Positions 1-11,400 of a stretch of 64,000 nucleotides of DNA are shown piece by piece. The translations under genes and the position numbers were made by a program. Every line of letters starts with the position of its first letter. Position 1 is the stretch's first letter. This stretch comes from Arion vulgaris (lineage: Eukaryota; Mollusca; Gastropoda; Stylommatophora; Arionidae). The stretch lies in assembly GCA_020796225.1 (NCBI GenBank), contig CM036758.1:27017897-27081896 (forward strand). Reading direction: 5' to 3'. A model generated the notes under the pieces. The model was not told where the DNA came from. It saw only the letters and a list, made by a program, of their open reading frames with translations, and searched no databases.

Positions 1-85
1 TCTTTAGACACATAACTGACACAACGTAAAATCAGATCACATGCAGAGTGGTTAACAAGTGGTCGATATGGAGCGTCGAAGAAGA
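1..85 (+). repeat. SINE-B, 3' fragment
   Basis: This matches the 3' half of the SINE-B family seen in full at 11708-11945 and 26479-26737. The shared landmarks are the 'cataactg' motif, the 'gtggtcgatatggagcg' block and the 'gaagaag' tail. The 5' part lies outside the window. Confidence 0.75.
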
Positions 86-93
86 CCTAAGAT

Positions 94-349
94 CTTCCTT
101 CTTCTTTGCATTCGTTCTTACGACCAATTTTAATCACTCTTTGTGATATGTTTGATCTTTGCCAAGAACGTGTGTACGTTGCACATTGGTTTGGTAGGCC
201 CCTAAACGCATAGACTTCTACACGCTTAGGACACATGCATCCGATTTCAGCTGAACCTCCGTAGTCGCCTCTTACGACATGCATGGCAGGTAACATTGGT
301 CCTATTTTTTACACCCCAAATTTGGGCCCCGGTAACCACTCGGGCGAAA
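94..349 (-). mobile_element. SINE-A copy with TSD
   Basis: Full-length SINE-A on the minus strand. The tail (cttcttctttgc) is at the left and the head (ggccccggtaaccactcgg) at the right. It is flanked by the direct repeat acctaagat at 85-93 and 350-358, as expected of target-primed retrotransposition. Confidence 0.85.
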
Positions 350-410
350 ACCTAAGATGAATTGGTGCTGCCTAGTAGACAGTGAGGAGGCTGGCACAGA
401 CTAGGGAGGT

Positions 411-657
411 CTTCTTCTTTGCGTTCGTTCTTTATGACCAATTTTAATCACTCTTTGTGTTACGTTTGATCTTTGCCAAGAACGTGTATACTTTGCACAT
501 TGGTTTGGTAGGCCCCTAAACACATAGATTTCTACAAGTTTAGGACATGTGCATCCGATTTCAGCCAAATCTCCTTAGTCGCCTCTTACGACATGCATGG
601 CAGGTAACTGGTTCTATTCTTTACACCCCAAATTTGGGCCCCAGTATCCACTCGGGC
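411..657 (-). mobile_element. SINE-A copy with 12-bp TSD
   Basis: Second SINE-A copy in the same orientation as the one at 94-349. An exact 12-bp duplication, gactagggaggt, lies at 399-410 and 658-669. This fixes both ends of the insertion at 247 bp. Confidence 0.9.
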
Positions 658-739
658 GACTAGGGAGGTGAACCCGAACAACAGAGCTAGCTGTTGGACT
701 TGTTTTGGATGAATCTGAAGTAAATTAGACTTTAAGAGT

Positions 740-1436
740 GTGATTAATTTTAGAGTCGAACAACAGGCAATTGTGGATGCCTCAAAATACTGCAGCAAAG
801 AAACATCCAAAACAACAAACTTGTCTTCCTTTGCGACTGCTTGTCAGTCCTGCAGGCCACAAGATAACATGGAAAGAGAGCTAACACTACAGCTAATCAA
901 GCTATCAGAACACAACAAAATTATTAAAATATGGATACCAGCCCACTGTGGCGTACCAGGAAATGAGAGAGCAGACATGCTGGCTAAGGAGGGAACAAAA
1001 CTTACACAACACAAACACCCAGTGTCACTACCAGAAATCAAGACACATATCAAAAGCGAAAGTACAAAGAGGTATGGAGGCAACAAACCCACAGCAAACA
1101 CCCACAAGATCCCATTGACAGACTAAACAGAAAACAGCACACAACAATCTTTTGCCCAAGAACAGGTCACTACAGGCTCAACCACCACATGCACAGAATA
1201 AAGCCTGCTCAGACTGTACAGTGTGCACGCCAGACAGAAACACTGACTCCAGAGCACATCCTGCAGTCATGTCCATCATACATACACTAACGAAATGAAA
1301 CATGGCCTCATGAACAAAGTTTACAGACCAAGCTATGGGGAACTCTCGAAGAACTCCAACTGACATGCAGCTTTATAGAGGCAACCCATCTCATGGTTTA
1401 GACGAGCATATGAACCCGAACGCAAAGAAGAAAAGG
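740..1436 (+). pseudogene. LINE relic: RNase H domain and 3' end
   Basis: Reading from about 740 gives the end of an RNase H domain. It includes WIPAHCGVPGNERADMLAKEG, the usual W-[IV]-P-x-H-x-G-x-x-G-N-E-x-A-D signature of RNase H in I/R1-like non-LTR retrotransposons. After a stop at 1124-1126 a second frame continues to about 1290 with a cysteine/histidine-rich tail containing TPEHILQSCPSY. The element ends near 1436 in cgaacgcaaagaagaa, nearly the same as the SINE-A 3' terminus. Stops and frame changes show it is dead. The endonuclease and RT are missing, so the copy is 5'-truncated. The exact clade is not certain. Confidence 0.8.
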
Positions 1437-1800
1437 AGTGTAATTATTCTGATACGGATGTCGCACGTGAGTTTCATTTAGACGATCATTTAGACAACGA
1501 AGAATAGTTTTAATCGATTGATATTCAAGCTATATGTTCAATCTGGAGAACTATCTACATATACAGAGTATTCACGACCGTGCCCACATATTATATCAAG
1601 TGAATTAAACAAATTTAGCATACCACAAATAGATAATAAACAAGAATAACGGAGATGGTGGGATAAGTCAATAACAAACTGTAGAGCACTTAAGTGTGCC
1701 AAATTATTGTTTTAATACAACTCTGATATGGGCCGTTTTTGCTCAGGTGCTCAGGGAAGTGGGTTTTTAAGGTACAGGTGACCAGGGTTCAAAGGGATAA
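1437..1800 (+). mobile_element. piggyBac-like relic, internally deleted
   Basis: At about 1442-1507 the + strand reads as an acidic peptide (NYSDTDVAREFHLDDHLDN). It resembles the acidic transposase N-terminus encoded on the minus strand at 40030-40245. Bases about 1706-1795 are the reverse-complement relative of 39735-39800, including gctcaggtgctcaggg and the end motif ggttcaaaggg. The copy is therefore related to the element at 39732-40454. No intact TTAA flank is seen. Confidence 0.55.
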
Positions 1801-2115
1801 TACCGAAATAACTATTTGAAACATAGGGTAAATTAAAAATATGGATGACTATATAACTGTTCCCATATTACAACAAAGCTCTTATATTATCTGAAATATC
1901 CTTATTTCTAATACAAGACCATGTAAAGCATACATTGTGATGTGCGACATGATGACACTGGAAAGAAGCCTTCATGCAAAAGTCAGTAAGGGTCTCCCTA
2001 TGAAAAAGTTAACATAACTGGCATGCTGTGAGAGATGTTACTTGTCCTACAAGGTGTGATGTATACAGACTGCTTTATTCCAAGCAAAGACAGCAGTGCT
2101 ATTGTTTGGGCATAA
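1801..2115. other. No gene; SINE-D scrap
   Basis: No coding signal is seen. Bases about 1960-2005 (gaagccttcatgcaaaagtc) match the 3' domain of the SINE-D family found at 24890-24950 and 36150-36290. Confidence 0.5.
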
Positions 2116-2338
2116 CCCTTTAGCTGCTAAGGACGTATATATACGTTTTCCCCATTCACTTCTAAAGACGCATTAACACATCTGTTTGTTATTATCTCTC
2201 CTCTGTGGGCTAAAGACGTGTTACCACGTTATACATTGCTACTGTCACTGCTATAGGTGTATATTCACGTCTGTGACCTAGAAACAAAGAGTAGCTATTT
2301 TTAGCTCAGCCTTCGGAAAGTATGTAGCAGCGAAAGGG
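2116..2338. mobile_element. TTAA-type MITE (piggyBac-like)
   Basis: The ends are inverted: CCCTTTAGCTGCTA at 2116-2129 against the complement of TAGCAGCGAAAGGG ending at 2338. The right flank is TTAA and the left is ATAA. The 223-bp interior has no coding potential. The terminal motif resembles the ends at 15623-16255. Confidence 0.7.
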
Positions 2339-2418
2339 TTAAAATGTGTATTTATTGAAAATTATGATGTGATTGAAGTAACTTGTTGAAAAAAATATGA
2401 AACATTTCTTGATATCAG

Positions 2419-5400
2419 TTGAGCATCACAATGGCAGAAGTAGATCATGAAGAAAACTTTGATGGAGTTGATGCAGGAGCATCACAGACCTACCCCATGC
2501 AGTGCAGTGCTCTTAGAAAGAATGGCCTTGTTGTACTGAAGGGACGTGCATGTAAAATTGTTGAAATGTCCACTTCCAAAACTGGTAAACATGGACATGC
2601 TAAGGTTAGTGAAAATGTCTGACATGCATAGTAAATTGCTCACCTGTATTCTTCTTTTGTCTGGACATGGGCCAACAAAGTAGTCAATGGCCATCCTTTG
2701 CAGGGAGCCCAATGAGTGACCTACGCTGTACACATCTGCCACTATTTTCTGCACTAAGTTGTCTTTGGTTTGCCCCTGCTTTGTTTTCCCTTTTGGGGTA
2801 CAATGCATGACAGTAAATGAGACTGCAGTAAAATGTAGTACTTCCCGCGACCAACTTCAGCTATACTTTCATACCTGTATGGGTTGCTAAAAGGTCAGTG
2901 TGCCCAAAGTTTATATAGGAATTCAATGCAGTTTTGTAAATATACAAAATAAACTTGCCTAAACCATTGATATGGTCAAAAGATGGAAATAAAACTGAAA
3001 ATAAAAAACCCTACTGTACTACAACTAGTGAAAGCTAATCAACAAAAAGCTAAAAGAAGAAAATAAATAAATTACAACTGGAAGTTCATTGGGTTCCATG
3101 TAAGAAATGCTACAGACAAGAATGAAAATGATTTTCCCATTCATTGCATTCAAGCAAATGAATAGTAAGGAACACATTCTAAAACCAAGGGTTACATTGG
3201 GGAATACAATGTCTGGCTCTTAATTTTCTTGAACACACGGTGGGTTCAAAATCATGGTGGTTTCCTATACTTTCCATTGTTTCTCTGGGACAAATTGAGG
3301 CTGGGTTTACCTGAAAGCCGCGGTGGTTGGATAAAAATCCCAATCTGACTGGAGATTTTGAATCTGAGACATGACCACAAAATGCACAAACTACTGTTCT
3401 ATCGTGGCTCTCAGGTCAAATGAAAGGGTTTGGAAAATTAATTCGTTTTGTGGTGTGACGGTTTTCATCATTCCTTTTGTAAGTTGTCATGAGTTCAACC
3501 AAAAGAAAATTTGCTATGCTGCTTCCTTAACTGTTGGATTTCCTTGATTCCTTCAAGACAGCAGCAGTTTGTAATTTCATCTTATCAGTGATTTCATATT
3601 ATGAAAGCGCTGAGTGGTTACCGGGGCCAAATTTGGGGTGTAAAGAATAGAACCACTGTTACCTGCCACTCATGTCGTAAGAGGCGACTAAGGAGGTTTG
3701 GCTGAAATCGGATGCATGTGTCCTAAACGTGTAGAAGTCTTATGCGTTTAGGGGCCTACCAAACCAGTGTGCAACGTATACACGTTCTTGGCAAAGATCA
3801 AACATATCACAAAGAGTGATTAAAATTGGTCGTAAGAACAATGCAAAGAAGAAGATATGAAAGCTATCTATTTGGACTAACACATCTTTCCTGGATGGGG
3901 TTGTATGAAGTTTTTCTTTCTTTTACGAACATTTTTACTTCCTAACTTTGGTTTTACCAGAGTTTACTGCGAATGTTCATGGTGGAAATTTGGGGCACAT
4001 GCAAGTGTACATAGTATTTTCTCCCCACATCAGGAAGACATATACATTTGGTACATTTTTGTTGGGTCCCTCACCTTTGGAGTTGTATCCTGTAGACATA
4101 CGGAGCTGGTTATTTGACACCTGATATTTATTGTTTGACAGTCATGTCTGTAAAAATGGAACAATTCAGGTGATTACATTTGGCTAGATTGATAGGGTAG
4201 TGTATTTGCAGTTATCTTCACCATTCAACTCCCAACGGAGCACAGGTCTTCAACAAACTTCTTTCCATGTTTTACCTATCCTTTTCATGTCTCCAGCTCT
4301 CTTCTCCGGGTATGTCTAGGCCTTTCCCTAATCCTCTTTGCCTGCAAGTTCCAAAACAATTGCCTGTCTTACAATGCTTCTGGTCGGTCTTCTCAATGTG
4401 TGTCCTAGTTATCTTCTGAAGGACCTAATTGCTGACCGTTGCTTTTTCCATATTTAGGTTCTTCTACATTCACTCATTTTCAAACTAAACTAGGTCGCTT
4501 TTCTAGAAGCTATTCCTGTTTTGTCAACCCATATTGAATGAATTCACAGATCGCTTCTAGTTTCTTGTAGACTGGAATAAAAAAAGTGTATCCTTCTTTG
4601 CAAGAACTGCTGCTGCAGCCAAAAATATAACAAGTAGATATCTTGTTGATTCTCGCTAATATCCTTTGTCTATACTATCCCCAAAAATGGCATCTTTGTT
4701 ATGCATCGTTTGGAATTCTGACCAAGTTCACGTATCTTGAATATGTTCACAGAAAGCAGTGGTCTACCTCAGATTGTATAGATTCCAAAGTTTTTGCCCT
4801 GCAGTGAAACTGATGAACAGTCTTTTTTGTTTCTTCTGCACTGGACACTTGTGTGAAAGATGCTCAGATAACATTTTGTCAATGCAAGTCAACAGTGGAT
4901 TTCAATTGAGTTCATTCATAGCTTGTTTCTTCTTTGCGTTCGTTCTTTACAACCAATTTTAATCACTCTTTGTGATATGTTTGATCTTTGCCAAGAACGT
5001 GTATACGTTGCACATTGGTTTGGAAGGCCCCTAAATAGCTTGTTTATTATGGGTGTTAGATTACGTTTACATTAGAATGGAGACATTGAAACTAAGAGTT
5101 TAAAGAATAAAAGCAAAGTTTAATAGATTTGATATTTCTACCCACAGGTTCATCTTATTGGAATTGATTTGTTCACCAACAAAAAATATGAAGATATATG
5201 TCCATCCACACACAATATGGCAGTGCCTGTTGTCGTCAAGTGATTATCAGGTATGTTGACACACATTCAATGTCTTGTACACAAATCACTGCTCTATGGG
5301 TAACTTACATTATAGTTAATTATTACTATTTATTCACATATTTCTAGAGTGTCCTATAATTCATTGAACAGACATACAAGATCTGTGCAGTGAATACATT

Positions 5401-8400
5401 TGCAATGATTTTTGACTGCACATTTACCTAATTCCGCTACTCAAACCATCATAAAAGGCCTCTTACAGCAGTGGTTACAGAATCATGATGCAAAACACAA
5501 CTGGCAAAATTATATAGAAAATAATTTCCAGGAAGATAGCACTTCTCTTCCCTCGCATGCCTTTCTAACCCTGCTTGGGGCATAGGCCCCTAGCCAACTC
5601 AGGCTGGTTCATGTTTAGTTGATTGTGTAGCTAAAATTTTATACCAGATGAGGTAGCCAGTCCCAAGCCAAACACTGCAATAGCCACCTCTTACAACATG
5701 CCTTGTAGGTTGCAGTGCTGCTATTTAGTTTCCCATGTGGGTCCCAGCAGTCCATGAGCGTGGAATATAGCATATATTCCTAAAGAACCACTCAACAAGC
5801 TTGAAGGATACATGATGATAATCATCACTAATTCCTATAGTTCCAATAGCAAATTCACATTTAATTCAGGACACAGCTTATCAGATCTGTATATTTCTTC
5901 CCAACCTTTCTATTCCTCTCCTGCATAAATGAATCTTTTCACTTCTTCTTTGCGTTCGTCTTTACAACCAATTTTAATCACTCTTTGTGATATGTTTGAT
6001 CTTTGCCAAGAACGTGTATACGTTGCACATTGGTTTGGTAGGCCCCTAAACACAGACTTCTACATGTTTAGGACATGTGCATCCGATTCGCCTCTTACGA
6101 CGTGCATGGCAGGTAACAGTGGTTCTATTCTTTACACCCCAAATTTGGGCCCTGGTAACCACTCGGACGAATCTTTTCACTGCCATGGATAAAAATGTTA
6201 TCAGTGCATACAACATTTTGTTTGCGAAATCTCGCAGGCCCAACACTGGAATTTAACTTTCTACAGCTTGTTTGCATTCATTCTTATCTGTGTGGTTTGT
6301 ACCTAGAACATTAGTACGCTGCACCCCAATTAGGCTTCTATTGCTTGTAATATCTGAATATTGACCAAAGTGTATGCATCCAACAGGACACAAATTTGTA
6401 CAGACAGGTAGCCAGGATTTTACAAACAGAAAAACCCTACTTCAAGTGCCATGTTACACAACAGTAAATTGATATCAGATATGTTTGGTCATAGGGAGGC
6501 TGTCCAAGCTGATTCATTCCAGCTTGCATTTTATTTTAAAAATCTTTCAAAAATTGCAGTGTCTGTGGTCAGATTTATTTAGCGACAGTAGTCAAAGAGT
6601 TCTAACGATTTTATGTCATTTTTTCTATACGTAACGAACACTTCAAAATGCATGATGTAGCTGATAACTAGATACGAAATCACTGATGCACACTTTTTAG
6701 TGAACAGTAGTAATAAAATGCAGAATCTGATAAAGAATTTAATTTGATTCAAGTGTTGATCATAGATGGATAGGAAATAGCTCTGTTGGTGCAGTGACTG
6801 GCACTCATAAATGAGACTATTGCACTGTCTTGCTAGACCAAAGTTAGCAGAAAATAGATGGAAATGGAACTTTTATTAAACTGGCAAGCATATTGTTAAG
6901 ATGCTGTAAATTGTAAAGCTTATTCAGGAACATATTATCATGAAGTCAAGTCCCACGTTTACTGGTTGATTTTTTAAATGATAAAAAAAAATATATCAAT
7001 ATTAAAACTGACCATGCCCCAAAAATAGTGTGACATTGGCCAGATTTGGTTGAAAAAGTGGCAGCGAAAGTGTTCATTTAACAGGAGACCAGTGAGTAAG
7101 CTATAAAGACATGAGAAAAATATCAGTAATTGGTTGCAGTAAAACTATAGTCTGTCCATTAATTCGTGAGCACGTTTGAAATTGATTTTCTGAAAACTAC
7201 CTGTTGGATCTCAGTGATTTTTGCAAGCAGCCTTAGAATATCCATGACGCTAGAGAATATTTTTTTTCCAAGAAAATTTGATGTAGTTTGAAATATTTCT
7301 TCTTCAGGTTATATTAAAACCAACCTCACCGGATTGTACACAATAGTAACAGATCTACGGTACACAGACGCGTTGTTCTAAAAATATATTATGGTAACAT
7401 TGAAATATCGTGAGTAAACAACAATTTCAGGAATTCCCGTGCACCTAACCCAGTCGACTTTGAAAGCGGAAAGCATATGACGTTATAATTGGGATACCGT
7501 TGTATAGTTATAGGTGTATCTCGCTATTTGTATGAAGCTATTGTATCATATTTGTTGGCTTATCAAAACTGACATTGATATCACATTCATAATGAGTCTG
7601 AAGTGCACATTTATAACAATGCAGAAGGTTACAGTTTTACTATACCAACACTTCCGTGAGGAATCTAAGAGAGGTCATCTATATTGCGATATTCATAACC
7701 CTGAGAAAGGAACGCAACTGGCGCTTGGTCTGAATAGAGAATCCTTTTCCGATGGATTAAACAGGACACAAAGTGCACTAATGTCAAGCAAGGAAGGAAA
7801 AGAACAATTGCCGACTTTGACATAGATGTCATAAGACGGGAGCTCTTGAAAATGTTTCCGACAAATCAACTTGTTACTCTCAGGAAACTGAAATTAAAAC
7901 TGCAATCAGATTGCAGCATAGACATTTCTAAAAGTACTCTATGGAAAATTGTAAGAGTCGCCGGCTTCACCTTCAGAAAACTATAGGCGGCAGGAATATT
8001 ATTTGTGAAAAGCCACATTTAATTGCTGTCCGAAGTAAATACCTGAGGCAGATCCGTGAGCGGCGGAGGCTATGATATTGTATATTTGGACGAATCCTGG
8101 GTCAATGCTCACCACACCAATGCTAAAGAATGGCAATCAGTAGACGGTGAACAGAAAGAAAAATACCAAGCAGCAAAGGCCAGCGTATTATACTAACACA
8201 TGCAGGAAGCAGTGAAGAAGGTCTTGTCCATGACGCTGGACTTATTTTCCAATCAAAAGTACCGACGGTAGGACTACCACACAGAAATGAATGGACATAT
8301 TTTCAGGCACTGGATGGAGAAAGATCTACTTCCAATTCTAAACAGACCATCATGCTTGGTAATGGATAATGCATCCTATCACAACGCAGTATCAGCGAAG

Positions 8401-11400
8401 ACAAAGTACCAACTGCATCAAATACAAAAGATCAAATTAGGACTTGGCTTGCTAAGGAAAATGTCAGCTTCAATGATACATATTTGAAACCCGAGTTGTT
8501 GCACCTGGTGAGGATGACAAATAAGACAAAGGTGTTTCATATTGACAAAATCATTGCGGAATACGGCCACGAGTCTTTGCGACTACCTCCATATCATGCT
8601 CACCTCAATCCGATAGAGCTTGTCTGGGCTAAAGTAAAAGGGCAAGTTGCAGAACAGGACGTTTAAAATGTGTGATGTTGAAGTTCTGACACGTGAGTCC
8701 CTCTCAATGATAGACATGCAGTTCTGGAAGAAGTGTGTTGAACATGTGCTCCGAGAGGAAGCCGAGTACTGGCACCGAGATGGATTACAATTTGTCCAGC
8801 CAGTAACAATTATCAACCTCATGGAATCGTCAGATTCGGGATGATACAAATCATATTTTGATTACAGACTGAGAAATAGCAACGTATACATTTCCATATC
8901 CAAATCCGTCTACCATCATACAATTTGTGGTGAAGTTAAGACACCCTGGGGTCTAATGGTGACCGAAGGGAGGACTAACTGTTGCATATTGTATCCAAGT
9001 TCACGATTGCACATAAAGGGCAACACACTTAATTACTTGACCTATCAAGTTAATATGGAGATACACCTATGAATAGAATTGACATGGACAAATTCTAGGG
9101 GTTACTGTAAAATCTAAAATTTGAGCCCCGTATTTGCAATTGTCATAAAAGATCAAAGGAATTCGCCGATGTGCAAAATCCGTAGCATCTATGGACTACT
9201 GGTTAGCTTTATTTTAGCGTCATGGATATTCTAAGGCTGCATGCAAAAATCACTGATATCCAACAGGTAGTTTTCGAGAAAATCAATTTCAAACGTGCTC
9301 ACGAATTAATGGACAGACTATAATATACCAAAGGTTATGTACGAAAACACATAGTAAGACGACACTAACACTGCATGAAACACAACACACAATTATTTTT
9401 AATGGGCAGGGAGTCTATCTGTAATTTCGATTCACTTTTAAGTCACACTTTTCTAACAAATAATTCCTTTGTTTTTTTCCCTGTGTGTAGTGTTTTATAC
9501 AGTGTCTTCTTTTATAGCTCCATATCGACCACTTGTTAAACCACCCTATGTGATTTGTATGTGAGCTGAGCCTAAGAGCGATTGTACGGTGTGCCAGTTA
9601 TGCTCTTACAAGCAGGCCAGCACATCCAATTTCTGTGACACCTTATTTACTAGGGCAGTTTCCCTATGCCCCTACCTCAGTTGCCTCTTACAACATGCCT
9701 TGTAGGTTGCAGTGTTACTATTCTTTGCTCCCGGCAACACACAAGCGTATCAATGGACACTGGTGAAACAACTGGAGGACCTGGATTTTGCAGACGATCT
9801 GGCTTTGCTGTCTCACAACCAGCACAGATTAAAGACAAAATGAATACCCTAAAGTCTCAGCAGCTAGGTTTGAAAATACACAGGGGAAGACCAAGGTCAT
9901 GAGAATAAATGCTGCAAATGTAAACCAGATTATGCTGGAGGAAACAGCACTGCAGGATGTAGAATCATACACATACCTTGGAAGCAACATAGACACAGAA
10001 GGAGGAACAAACAAAGATGTTAAGATAAGAATACAAAAAGCAAGAGGGAACTTTATTGCATTGAGTAAGATATGGAAGGCAAGGGAGATCAAAACAAACA
10101 CAAAATTGAGAATTTTCCAGTCAAATGTGAAGTCAGTGCTGTTCTATGGCTCGGAAACATGGAAGACCACAAAGGAAACTATCAGAAAACTGCAGACCTT
10201 CGTAAATGGATGTTTACGTAGGATAGAGGGATTGAGATGGTATGATAAGATTACAAACGAGGAACTCAGGAGAGAACAAAGCAGATACCAGTGGAGAGAG
10301 AGCTCAGGAAGAGACGCTGGCGATGGATAGGACATACATTGAGAAGACCGACCGGAAGCATCGCAAGACAGGCATTGTTTTGGAACCCACAGGGAAAGAG
10401 GAGTAGGGGAAGGCCTAGGCAGACCTGGAGAAGAGAGCTGGAGGCGGATATAAAGAGGATAGGCAAAACATGGAAAGAATTGGAAGGGATGGCAAGAGAG
10501 AGGAAGAGATGGAAGAAGTTTGTTGAAGACCTGTGCTCCGATGGGAGTTGAAAGGTGATGATGATGAACACACAAGCGTATACAGTGTCAATGTCACCTG
10601 AGTGGTTACCGGGCCCAAATTTGGGGTGTAAAGAATAGAACCACTGTTACCTACCATGCATGTCGTAGGAGGCGACTAAGGAGGTTTGGCTGAAATCGGA
10701 TGCATGTGTCCTAAGCGTGTAGAAGTCGATGCGTTTAGGGCCACAAACCAATGTGCAACGTATACGTTCTTGGCAGGATCAAACAAATCACAAAGATTGA
10801 TTGAAATTGTCGTAAAGAACAAACGCAAGAAGTGTCAATGTTTTGGGCGTTTGTTTGATGACTGTTGGAATATCAATTTCTCTCTCTCTCTCTCTTTGCC
10901 TTTACCCGGTTGGGCATAGGCCCTCAACCAACTCATCCCAAGTCTTCCTATCTCTAGCTATCTCCTGCAGCTCCTCCAGCTCTTCTTTATATTGTTGATC
11001 TCTGCCTCCAAATCTGCTCCATGTATTTCTCGGCCTCCTTCTTTCGCTGTCCTGCGGGTTCAGGCAAGGACCCTTCTAATATCAATTTAGTATGTTACAT
11101 ATTGTAAAATAAGGTTACTGTATATATTTAAATCTTTGATATAACCAGCTAGCCATAAGAATCATCAGTATGTTCTTTTTCATCACTAGCTACTGAGAGA
11201 TGTTGTGTATCTAGATTTGTTTTTCTGGAATTGGCTATTTTAACCATTAGGCAATTAGTAGTGACTGATATTGTAGGTTGTCATACCTGATATTTAGACC
11301 TAATGTTTCAGTTTGTCAGCAGTGAAGATGATTATATGTACCTGATAACTGATAGTGGTGAGACCCGTGAAGATCTCAAGATTCCAGACAATGAAATTGG

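Noticed and set aside
87..296. 69-residue minus-strand frame containing MHVVRGDYGGSAEIG
   Set aside because: This peptide and its relatives (for example 6046-6246, 10686-10919, 32791-32988) are chance translations of the repeated SINE-A, so they are not genes.
2482..2808. 108-residue minus-strand frame overlapping eIF5A exon 1
   Set aside because: It is antisense to a clearly conserved coding exon and shows no family resemblance itself.
10144..10575. 143-residue minus-strand frame
   Set aside because: It is the antisense of the LINE RT at 9751-10566. The sense strand carries the conserved RT motifs.
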